DNA from: CAUPWF01 sp036656795
GTDB taxonomy: Bacteria > Bacillota > Clostridia > Lachnospirales > Lachnospiraceae
Assembly: GCA_036656795.1 (NCBI GenBank)
Contig: JAVXHR010000039.1
Span: 1 to 7,928, forward strand
Reading direction: 5' to 3'
DNA length: 7,928 nucleotides
Under the pieces are notes generated by a model. It did no database searches. It worked only from the letters and a program-made list of their open reading frames with translations, and was not told where the DNA came from. How positions within the stretch are numbered: the first letter of the stretch is position 1; each line of letters opens with the position of its first letter. Below are positions 1 through 5,340 of this stretch, in pieces. Position numbers and translations under genes: made by a program.

Positions 1-26
1 ACACCGTCACAGAAAGAAAACTATGA
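1..26 (+). CDS. 3' end of an unknown upstream gene (partial, tentative)
   Basis: Reading in the frame that ends with TGA at 24-26 gives the C-terminal residues TVTERKL followed by a stop. That stop overlaps the sortase ATG at 23-25 as ATGA, the usual junction of translationally coupled genes. The sortase has no good Shine-Dalgarno site of its own (only AGAAAG upstream), which fits coupling. Only eight codons are visible, so product and even reality are unproven. Confidence 0.3.
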
Positions 27-826
27 AACAAAACGAAAAAAAGAAAATATATCTTGCCCTTGCCGTGGCTACTGTAATATGTATTGCATTTTTAGCGGTG
101 TTTGGAACAAGAAAGGGTGAAATTAACGATGACGAGGTGGAGCAACTTCCCGAAGCACCTCAAGAAATCACAATACCAGAGGATAGTCCACTTGGTAAGG
201 CAAAGGCAGAAAACATAGATGCCATCGCATGGCTACAAATTCCAAACACAGAAATCGACAATGTGGTTATGCAAAGTTCAAACAACGAGTATTACTTGTC
301 CCACAATGAAAAAAGACAAAAAACCCCGTGGGGCAGTTATTTTGCAGATTACTATGCAGACCTTAGCTCCGCCGACAGCTTAATCCAAAATACGGTGATT
401 TACGGACATACCGAAAACAAAGACAACCCCAATGAACAGCGGTTCTCACAGCTATTTAAATACACGGATTTGAATTTTATAAAGGCCAACCGAAATATTT
501 ATCTAACCGTAGGAGCAAGTAAGCTGACCTTTGAAGTGTTTGCGGTATTCTACTCTGATACCGACTTTTACTACATAGACCCCAAGCCGAGTGACCAAGG
601 ATTTGATAAATTCATGCAGGAGGTAAATGCCCGAAACGAGTTTGTTTTTGACGGTGTGGAAGTGACCGAGCAGGATAAGCTACTGACCTTATCGGGTTGT
701 TCGCACAAGTACGATGTGAATAGAACCAGAAAGCATCGCATTGTAGTGATGGCAAAGCTGGTGGATGACAGCGCTGCCCCGGTAGGAGCAATCACACAAA
801 ATTTGAATCCGAAACATCCGCAGTAG
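23..826 (+). CDS. Class B sortase (cysteine transpeptidase)
   Basis: This 267-residue protein is a class B sortase, a membrane-anchored extracytoplasmic transpeptidase that cleaves a C-terminal sorting signal and attaches the protein to the cell wall or to a pilin. A short basic N-terminus is followed by one membrane segment at about residues 9-27. The catalytic domain runs from about residue 65 to 250. The visible active-site residues are His129 in VIYGHTE, Cys226 in TLSGCS (class B sortases usually have TLSTC) and Arg239 in HRIVV. The ATG at 23 overlaps a likely upstream stop as ATGA, but the frame stays open to the window edge, so a start further left cannot be excluded. No substrate with a sorting signal is visible. 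Codon choice looks richer in C-ending codons than the genes to the right (judged by eye). Similar sortases are common in conjugative elements, so this may be the end of an accessory segment. The family call is firm; the substrate is unknown. Confidence 0.9.
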   Translation: MKQNEKKKIYLALAVATVICIAFLAVFGTRKGEINDDEVEQLPEAPQEITIPEDSPLGKAKAENIDAIAWLQIPNTEIDNVVMQSSNNEYYLSHNEKRQKTPWGSYFADYYADLSSADSLIQNTVIYGHTENKDNPNEQRFSQLFKYTDLNFIKANRNIYLTVGASKLTFEVFAVFYSDTDFYYIDPKPSDQGFDKFMQEVNARNEFVFDGVEVTEQDKLLTLSGCSHKYDVNRTRKHRIVVMAKLVDDSAAPVGAITQNLNPKHPQ

Positions 827-906
827 AACCTAAATTTAAGAGGTTTAATATTATTATATACATATGATATAGTTAGGTGCATTAAGAAAACGTGGGTTAA
901 TGCAAT
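827..906. other. AT-rich intergenic segment with two short dyads
   Basis: No gene is seen here. A weak dyad, AACCT (827-831) with AGGTT (841-845), directly follows the sortase stop and precedes a T/A-rich run, so it may be a weak sortase terminator. A perfect 8-bp inverted repeat, TGCATTAA (878-885) and TTAATGCA (897-904), flanks an 11-nt spacer. Its role is unknown; it lies between the possibly acquired sortase and the chromosomal block. Confidence 0.4.
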
Positions 907-962
907 AAAAAAAGCTTGAGGACAGTCAAGGAATGATGAACTTGTGTCTTCAAGCTTTTACT
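907..962 (-). terminator. Strong hairpin terminator, possibly bidirectional
   Basis: Bases 910-924 pair with 945-959 in a 15-bp stem with a single G-T wobble (920/949). The loop can pair further (CAAG 927-930 with CTTG 941-944). Reading on the minus strand, the stem is followed by an uninterrupted run of seven T (complement of 907-913), so it should end transcription of the DUF134/NifX-like operon. Reading on the plus strand, the tail is TTTTACTTTT, so it may also stop transcripts coming from the sortase side. Confidence 0.85.
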
Positions 963-1002
963 TTTCGTTATTTATTTGAAGGTTATTCTATTACTATGAG
1001 GG

Positions 1003-1398
1003 CTATTCTCCACAATGTTCCTCACCACAACCATATTCACCACACACACCATTATGATGCTCTCCATGATGTTCACACATTGCATGAGGATCATAACTTA
1101 TGGTTCCGGCAAGAAGGGAGGCAACGGCTTCATCTACAGAACCGGTTACACCACCATAGAGTTTGATTCCGGCTTCACATAAGGCTTGACGTGCACCACC
1201 ACCAATACCACCACAGATAAGGGTGTCAACTTGAAGCTTTTTAAGAATGTCAGCTAGGGCACCATGTCCACTTCCATTGGTGTCAATTATATGACTATTC
1301 ACAATTTTTTGGTTTTCAATATCATAGATTTTAAATTGTTCTGTGTGACCAAAGTGTTGAAATACCTGTTCGTTTTCGTAAGTTACTGCAATTTTCAT
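1003..1398 (-). CDS. NifX/NifB-type dinitrogenase cofactor-like protein with Cys/His-rich tail
   Basis: A 131-residue protein of the dinitrogenase iron-molybdenum cofactor family (Nitro_FeMo-Co, COG1433), whose known members bind or carry Fe-S or FeMo cofactor precursors. Family marks are the MKIAVTYEN opening, FQHFGHTEQF (13-22), SGHGALADIL (43-52) and CGGIGGGA (62-69), ending the fold near residue 103. Residues 105-131 form an extra tail with Cys108, 119, 124 and 129 and His105, 110, 111, 114, 115 and 128, a likely metal-binding segment. The ATG at 1398 has an excellent AAGGAGG (complement of 1407-1413). It lies 28 bp downstream of the DUF134 gene and ends at a strong terminator, so the two form an operon. 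No nitrogenase genes are visible here, and standalone members occur widely in anaerobes that do not fix nitrogen. The exact role (metal or Fe-S carrier, or a partner of the DNA-binding protein) is unknown. Confidence 0.9.
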   Translation of the reverse strand: MKIAVTYENEQVFQHFGHTEQFKIYDIENQKIVNSHIIDTNGSGHGALADILKKLQVDTLICGGIGGGARQALCEAGIKLYGGVTGSVDEAVASLLAGTISYDPHAMCEHHGEHHNGVCGEYGCGEEHCGE

Positions 1399-1426
1399 TA
1401 TAAAATCCTCCTTAATTATTAGTTTA

Positions 1427-1801
1427 TTACATAGTATCTTCTACCTGATGATGCCTGTGACAGTGCCTCTTACAACGATGTTCACAAGGGGCTGTTTCTG
1501 TAATACCATCACAAATTTCGTAATCGCCACCGTCAATATGCAATTCTTTTTCGTTGACAAGACATTCGGCCAGTTTGAATCGTGCACGATTGTAAATGGC
1601 CTGTGCAGTGGTACGTGCTACTTTCATTTGTGCAGCACATTGTTCTTGCGTCATGCCTTCTAGATCAATAAGTCGAATACATTCAAATTCATCTAAAGTC
1701 ATCATAATAGTTTGACGTTCTGTTGTAGTATTGCTTTTGGGACCAAAATGTTCACAGCCCGGCTTAGCGCAGATGCGACGTTGCTTGCATGGTCTTGGCA
1801 T
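1427..1801 (-). CDS. DUF134 family predicted DNA-binding protein
   Basis: A 124-residue member of the DUF134/COG1342 family. The start MPRPCKQRRIC is characteristic of the family. Residues 36-82 form a sigma-70 region 4-like helix-turn-helix (LDEFECIRL, then TQEQCAAQMKVARTTAQAIYNRAR). The N-terminus has Cys5, Cys11, Cys16 and His18. The C-terminus is Cys/His-rich: Cys97, 106, 110, 114 and His108, 113, 115, 117, 118. I chose the ATG at 1801 because GGGAGGAG (complement of 1808-1815) sits just upstream and the family begins there. An in-frame ATG at 1837 lies about where transcription would begin and has no ribosome binding site. It is the first gene of a two-gene unit with the NifX-like gene. 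The likely role is transcriptional regulation that responds to metal or redox state, inferred from the HTH plus Cys/His content; the target and ligand are not known. Confidence 0.88.
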   Translation of the reverse strand: MPRPCKQRRICAKPGCEHFGPKSNTTTERQTIMMTLDEFECIRLIDLEGMTQEQCAAQMKVARTTAQAIYNRARFKLAECLVNEKELHIDGGDYEICDGITETAPCEHRCKRHCHRHHQVEDTM

Positions 1802-1845
1802 ATAAATCTCCTCCCTTTTGTTTTTGGCATATGTCATTAATTATT

Positions 1846-1856
1846 ATTATATACCA
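1846..1856 (-). promoter_or_regulatory. Extended -10 promoter for the DUF134/NifX-like operon
   Basis: On the minus strand TGG is followed by TATATAAT, giving an extended -10 with TATAAT as the complement of 1846-1851. No good -35 is seen at 17 bp spacing, so it would rely on the TG extension. Transcription would begin near 1839-1840, leaving a leader of about 40 nt before the ATG at 1801. Confidence 0.6.
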
Positions 1857-1881
1857 TAGTTGTAAAAATTGCCAGTATCTT

Positions 1882-1910
1882 TTGAATTCATATTTAAAAA
1901 AGTGTATAAT
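1882..1910 (+). promoter_or_regulatory. Sigma-A type promoter reading antisense into the rsmH 3' end
   Basis: TTGAAT (1882-1887) and TATAAT (1905-1910) are separated by exactly 17 bp, with TG just upstream of the -10. The predicted start is near 1917, and the transcript would run antisense into the last part of rsmH. No annotated plus-strand gene follows, so it may drive an antisense RNA or a very small ORF (1928-2044), or be a chance AT-rich match. Confidence 0.45.
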
Positions 1911-1927
1911 AAATAAAGGACTCTTTG

Positions 1928-2044
1928 ATGTCAGAGCAGAAAGGAATTGGTATCTTAAGCTTTTACCGCCCATCTCATTTTTGTAGAACGGGCCCGTGGA
2001 TTCAGATTACACTCTTCGGCAGATGGACGGACAACATCAGATGA
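1928..2044 (+). CDS. Possible 38-residue small ORF antisense to rsmH (doubtful)
   Basis: An ATG at 1928 follows AAGGA (1916-1920) with a 7-nt gap, downstream of the plus-strand promoter at 1882-1910. The product would be 38 residues, beginning MSEQKGIGILSFYRP, with no recognised domain. Most of it overlaps the rsmH 3' end on the other strand, so its composition is dictated by a conserved gene. The predicted transcription start falls on or beside the ribosome binding site, which argues against efficient translation. I list it only because promoter, SD and ATG line up. Confidence 0.15.
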   Translation: MSEQKGIGILSFYRPSHFCRTGPWIQITLFGRWTDNIR

Positions 2045-3004
2045 GATTTCTTGGTAGATTCCTTCACGTAATAACCGTTTAAAGGATTTCTTTACCAATC
2101 GATCTTCTCCAGAATGAAAAGTCAGGATGGCAACACGTCCATGTTTTGAAAGAATATTGGGAAGCTTTTCCAAAAAAGTATATAATACTTCAAATTCATG
2201 ATTTACATCAATACGTAATGCCTGAAAGGTTCGCTGACAAGATTTTTTAACTGCTTCCTTTTGCTCACTTATAGGAAGAAATGCGAGAGCGTGTTCAATA
2301 ATTTGCTGTAATTTTGTGGTTGTAGAAATGGAAGATCCAGACATGATTTCTGCAATAACAGCATCGGCAATTTCATGTGCGTAGGGTTCATCTGCATTTT
2401 CGATTAACATTCCTTCGAGTTCTTCTTGGGTCAACATATTCAAACGCTCAGAGGCAGAGATTCCTTTTTGGGGATTCAATCTCAAATCCAATGGGCCTTC
2501 TTTTTTATAAGAGAAACCGCGTTCAGGATTGTCAATCTGCATAGAAGAGATTCCCAAATCAGCCAATACAAAATCAAAGGGACCAACCTTAGAAGAAATT
2601 TGATCAATATCAGCAAAATTTAGTTGTTCAATTGTTAAGATGTCGGGGCCGTAGCCTAGATGAGCAAGTCGTTCCCTTGTTTTGACCAATTCAATAGGAT
2701 CTACATCAAGTGCATAAAGATGTCCTTTATAGTCGAGTTGTTTTAACATCTCTAAGGTATGCCCACCATATCCAAGTGTGGCATCTAAACCAATCTGTCC
2801 CGGTCTGATTTGTAGAAAATCCAATATCTCTTTTACACAAATAGAAATATGCATTCCGGCAGGGGTGCTTCCTTTTTGTATTACTTTTGCAATTGTATCG
2901 GCATATTTTTCGGGTTGATGTTCTTTATATTTTTCCCCATATGTTTTAGGATGTGTTCCTTGATAGCGTACGCGTCTTTTATGATGTTGTTCTTGATTCT
3001 CCAT
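1955..3004 (-). CDS. rsmH: RsmH/MraW-family rRNA methyltransferase paralogue with N-terminal extension
   Basis: A 349-residue S-adenosylmethionine-dependent methyltransferase of the RsmH (MraW) family; canonical RsmH makes N4-methylcytosine at 16S rRNA position 1402. Family motifs in order are DATLGYGGHT (74-83, SAM loop), LYALDVDP (96-103), DLGISSMQIDNPERGFSY, GPLDLRLNP, the RTFQALRIDVN block, TFHSGEDRLVK and the closing NPRARSTKMRWA. Canonical proteins usually read FHSLEDR where this one has FHSGEDR, and they begin near the segment matching residue 52. The first roughly 50 residues (HHKRRVRYQGTHP and onwards) are therefore an added basic extension. The ATG at 3004 is preferred because AAGGA (complement of 3012-3016) is 7 nt upstream; a TTG at 3028 is in frame but has no good site. 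The gene is not in a division and cell wall (mraZ-ftsL-pbp) cluster, so it is probably a second family member and its exact target base is uncertain. No clear terminator follows it. Confidence 0.9.
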   Translation of the reverse strand: MENQEQHHKRRVRYQGTHPKTYGEKYKEHQPEKYADTIAKVIQKGSTPAGMHISICVKEILDFLQIRPGQIGLDATLGYGGHTLEMLKQLDYKGHLYALDVDPIELVKTRERLAHLGYGPDILTIEQLNFADIDQISSKVGPFDFVLADLGISSMQIDNPERGFSYKKEGPLDLRLNPQKGISASERLNMLTQEELEGMLIENADEPYAHEIADAVIAEIMSGSSISTTTKLQQIIEHALAFLPISEQKEAVKKSCQRTFQALRIDVNHEFEVLYTFLEKLPNILSKHGRVAILTFHSGEDRLVKKSFKRLLREGIYQEISSDVVRPSAEECNLNPRARSTKMRWAVKA

Positions 3005-3024
3005 GAAGTCATCCTTTCTTCTAT

Positions 3025-3038
3025 TCAATAGCTATTGA
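3025..3038. repeat. 14-bp perfect palindrome in the rsmH leader
   Basis: TCAATAGCTATTGA is a perfect palindrome lying between the rsmH -10 (complement of 3048-3053) and its ribosome binding site, roughly at +3 to +17 of the predicted transcript. That is a typical operator position for a repressor acting as a dimer. It could also form a small hairpin in the RNA. The cognate regulator is unknown. Confidence 0.45.
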
Positions 3039-3047
3039 TTTTTGTTT

Positions 3048-3076
3048 AGTATACCATAACTATAAGAAACAGTAAA
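3048..3076 (-). promoter_or_regulatory. rsmH promoter with extended -10
   Basis: On the minus strand TTTACT (complement of 3071-3076) and TATACT (complement of 3048-3053) are 17 bp apart, and TGG directly precedes the -10 to make an extended element. Transcription would begin near 3041 and give a leader of about 37 nt. The promoter is back to back with the carboxypeptidase promoter at 3086-3114. Confidence 0.75.
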
Positions 3077-3085
3077 ATTTCGGAC

Positions 3086-3114
3086 TTGTCACTGTGCGAA
3101 AAATATCATATAAT
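3086..3114 (+). promoter_or_regulatory. Promoter of the D-Ala-D-Ala carboxypeptidase gene
   Basis: TTGTCA (3086-3091) and TATAAT (3109-3114) are separated by 17 bp, one mismatch from the sigma-A consensus. The predicted start is near 3121, leaving a leader of about 60 nt before the ATG at 3182. Confidence 0.8.
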
Positions 3115-3181
3115 GTTTGGCAGTAGGAAATAAACTTGTGAATAGGATTTCCAAGTATCCGGTGTGACATGGAGGACGTCA

Positions 3182-4603
3182 ATGAGATATTGTATAAAAA
3201 AAATGATGGCAGTTGCTATCGGATTAATTATGATAATAAATATGAGTATGACTGTTTATGCAACAGAAGAAGTAGCTAACACAACAGAAGAACCTATGGC
3301 GGAAGAAAAAAGCCCGGAACTGTTGGCAAAGGAAAAAGCAACAGCAGATGCATATGCAATGAAAGTAGAATCAAATGAAATAAAGGGCTGGCCACAGGGT
3401 CCGTCTACATATAATGAAGCATCTATTGTTATGGATGTGAATAGTGGTGCGATTTTGTATGCAAAAAATATAGATACGAAAGAATATCCGGCAAGTATTA
3501 CAAAAGTGTTAACGTCTCTTATTGCATTAGAGAATGGAAATGCAACAGATAAGGTGACATTTACAGATGATTGCGTTTCATTTATGAAAGGGGGATACTC
3601 CTCCATCGGTATGAAAGCGGGGGAAGAGATCAGTTTAAATGATGCGTTATATGCGATGCTATTAGCTTCGGCGAATGAAGTTGCATATGCAATTGCAGCG
3701 AATGTTGGTGAAAACTATGATAGTTTTATTCAGAAGATGAATCAGCGGGCGGTGGAGTTAAATTGTAAAAATTCACATTTTGTAAATGCAAACGGACTAC
3801 ATGATAGTCAACATTATACAACGGCCAGAGATATGGCTTTAATCGGATCGGAAGTTATTAAACATGAAGAGTTTAAGACCATCACTGAAACATTGCAATA
3901 TACCATTGCACCAACTAGCATTGTGCCAGAAGAACGTATCTTTCAACAGAAACATCGCATGTTAAAACCAACAGATAAGTATTATTATGAAAATTGTATT
4001 GCAGGAAAGACTGGATATACAGATGAAGCATTGTCTACATTAATTACCTGGGCGCAAAAGGATAATCTGGAGTTAGTCTGTGTAGTATTAAAATCTCATG
4101 GGAAGAATCTCTACCCGGATACAAGAAATTTATTTGATTATGCATATGGAAATTTTACTAAAGTACCTGTCCGTAAAGAAATGTTGTTGGAAAAAGATAG
4201 AAAGAGCGTAAAAACGATGGCAGAAGATGCATATGTTGTATTGCCAAATGGTGTTGATGTCAAAGAATTAGAAACGACAATCATGGAAGATAAAGAAAAC
4301 AAAAAAGATGGAATAGTGTCATATACATACAAAGGCGAACCGGTAGGAACGACCAAGGTTACTTTGAATGAATCTTATTTTGAAAAGAATAAAAAGGAAA
4401 CCAACATAAAAAAAACAGAAAAAAAGGATTCAAAGAAAAAAAGAATGAGTCCTAAGAAAAAACTCTTTGTAGGTATTATGATAGTGCTAGGTGCAGTTGC
4501 AACACTTGCAATTCTGCTTGGGATTGGATTAATATTAAGAAAAAGAGAATTAAAACGACGACGTCGAAAAAGAAGACGCAGAAAAAGAGACAGAAGACTT
4601 TAA
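3182..4603 (+). CDS. Membrane-anchored D-alanyl-D-alanine carboxypeptidase (S11 family)
   Basis: A 473-residue low-molecular-weight penicillin-binding protein that removes the terminal D-Ala from peptidoglycan stem peptides outside the membrane. The N-terminus is a signal peptide (about residues 1-28, ending near TVYATEE). The peptidase S11 domain shows all three active-site motifs: SITK (Ser105, Lys108), SAN (Ser163-Asn165) and KTG (276-278). A beta-rich PBP5-like C-terminal domain follows (about 325-395), then a lysine-rich linker, one membrane segment (about 428-452) and a 21-residue tail with 17 Arg/Lys. Many DacA-type enzymes end in an amphipathic anchor, so a true membrane segment plus polybasic tail is a distinct arrangement. 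The ATG at 3182 is preferred over an in-frame GTG at 3164 because GGAGGA (3171-3176) sits 5 nt upstream of the ATG. It is monocistronic, with its own promoter and terminator. Confidence 0.93.
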   Translation: MRYCIKKMMAVAIGLIMIINMSMTVYATEEVANTTEEPMAEEKSPELLAKEKATADAYAMKVESNEIKGWPQGPSTYNEASIVMDVNSGAILYAKNIDTKEYPASITKVLTSLIALENGNATDKVTFTDDCVSFMKGGYSSIGMKAGEEISLNDALYAMLLASANEVAYAIAANVGENYDSFIQKMNQRAVELNCKNSHFVNANGLHDSQHYTTARDMALIGSEVIKHEEFKTITETLQYTIAPTSIVPEERIFQQKHRMLKPTDKYYYENCIAGKTGYTDEALSTLITWAQKDNLELVCVVLKSHGKNLYPDTRNLFDYAYGNFTKVPVRKEMLLEKDRKSVKTMAEDAYVVLPNGVDVKELETTIMEDKENKKDGIVSYTYKGEPVGTTKVTLNESYFEKNKKETNIKKTEKKDSKKKRMSPKKKLFVGIMIVLGAVATLAILLGIGLILRKRELKRRRRKRRRRKRDRRL

Positions 4604-4610
4604 TAATCAA

Positions 4611-4641
4611 TAAGAAAGACCTCGGTTTGAGGTCTTTCTTA
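4611..4641. terminator. Bidirectional terminator hairpin between convergent genes
   Basis: Bases 4611-4623 and 4629-4641 form a perfect 13-bp stem around the 5-nt loop GGTTT. It sits 7 bp after the carboxypeptidase stop and 19 bp beyond the stop of the convergent C_GCAxxG_C_C gene, so it can serve both. The T-rich arm (TCTTTCTTAT) lies within the stem, so the free T-tail is short on each side. Confidence 0.85.
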
Positions 4642-4660
4642 TATGTGTTCAAAAATCAAA

Positions 4661-5113
4661 CTATTGGTCTTTATTTAATTCACGTATGATAATTTCCGCC
4701 ACTTTTTTTGATGTATCAGAAACAAACCGGGTACATTGTGCTTTTCGCTCGGGTGAGTTCTTTTCTTTTCCCTTGGTAAGCACTCTGCAGCATGTTCCTC
4801 CACAGGTTTGTTGAAAATAATCGTGCAATTCTTTTGTTAATTCAAAACAATGATTAATTGCCGGATCTCCCGGAGTTCTTCGGCCAAAAAAGTATCCAAG
4901 GCACATTGTTCCACCGGCAAGTGCGCCACAGATACAGCCACCACCACCTAATCCCCAGGGGAACCCAGAACTCATAGCGATAGCGTCATCTGATAAATCT
5001 AATTGAAAATTCTTCTTTATTGAGTAGATGACGGATTCGGAACAGGCAAATCCATTGTTAAAAATATGTACAGCATCAGCTTGAACTTGTTCAATATCTA
5101 CATTTGTTATCAT
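4661..5113 (-). CDS. C_GCAxxG_C_C family redox-type protein
   Basis: A 150-residue protein of the C_GCAxxG_C_C family (often described as putative redox-active), known mainly from anaerobes and of unproven function. The pattern of conserved cysteines is visible: Cys24 in GFACSES, the glycine-rich block GGGGCICGALAGG with Cys60 and Cys62, Cys71, then Cys104, Cys108/109 in QTCGGTCC, and Cys127. This arrangement suggests a metal centre or redox-active thiols. No signal peptide is seen, so it is probably cytoplasmic. The ATG at 5113 has GAAGGA (complement of 5121-5126) 7 nt upstream. It has its own promoter and is divergent from the fumarase operon. It stands alone; some relatives sit beside transporters or metal-handling genes, but none is here. 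Confidence 0.88.
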   Translation of the reverse strand: MITNVDIEQVQADAVHIFNNGFACSESVIYSIKKNFQLDLSDDAIAMSSGFPWGLGGGGCICGALAGGTMCLGYFFGRRTPGDPAINHCFELTKELHDYFQQTCGGTCCRVLTKGKEKNSPERKAQCTRFVSDTSKKVAEIIIRELNKDQ

Positions 5114-5148
5114 ACATAGTTCCTTCTTTCTGAGTATAGTCTGATTTT

Positions 5149-5177
5149 ATTATAATAATGATATCTATAGAATGCAA
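5149..5177 (-). promoter_or_regulatory. Promoter of the C_GCAxxG_C_C gene
   Basis: On the minus strand TTGCAT (complement of 5172-5177) and TATAAT (complement of 5149-5154) are 17 bp apart. The predicted start is near 5142, giving a leader of about 28 nt that includes the ribosome binding site. Confidence 0.75.
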
Positions 5178-5289
5178 CCTTTAATTCTTTAATGTTCAGA
5201 GGTAAGAGCAGCGCAAGTAACGAAGAAGCTTCTTAAAAAGTCCTAAAATATTCACAGGGAAAGATTCTGTGTATTAATAGAATTCGTGT
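5178..5289. other. Space between divergent promoters, with two dyads
   Basis: No gene is seen between the two -35 elements. A perfect 12-bp palindrome AAGAAGCTTCTT lies at 5223-5234, and a looser dyad CACAG-N9-CTGTG at 5253-5271, the latter about 18 bp upstream of the fumarase -35. Either could be a regulator site for one or both promoters. Neither matches an operator I recognise. Confidence 0.3.
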
Positions 5290-5318
5290 TTTACAGAACG
5301 GTTTTTATGGATTATAAT
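5290..5318 (+). promoter_or_regulatory. Promoter of the fumarase operon
   Basis: TTTACA (5290-5295) and TATAAT (5313-5318) are 17 bp apart, one mismatch from the sigma-A consensus. Transcription should begin near 5325, so the leader before the ATG at 5341 is only about 16 nt, enough for the ribosome binding site and little else. Confidence 0.82.
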
Positions 5319-5340
5319 AACAAGAGAAAGAGAGGACACT

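Noticed and set aside
933..1166. Plus-strand ORF encoding a strikingly His-rich 77-residue product
   Set aside because: It is antisense to the NifX-like gene, whose Cys/His/Gly-rich tail codons produce the His-rich reading. It has no promoter or ribosome binding site, and the minus-strand gene has strong family motifs.
1802..1837. Upstream ATG at 1837 for the DUF134 gene
   Set aside because: It has no Shine-Dalgarno and lies about at the predicted transcription start, whereas the ATG at 1801 has GGGAGGAG and matches the family's MPRP start.
3005..3028. TTG start at 3028 for the RsmH paralogue
   Set aside because: Possible, but it lies within the palindrome and has no ribosome binding site. 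ATG at 3004 has AAGGA at 7-nt spacing.
3164..3181. GTG start at 3164 for the carboxypeptidase
   Set aside because: The GGAGGA at 3171-3176 lies inside this extension and is correctly placed for the ATG at 3182, which also gives a normal signal peptide.
3256..3606. Minus-strand ORF of 116 residues inside the carboxypeptidase gene
   Set aside because: Shadow of the real gene. It has no recognisable domain and no initiation signals.
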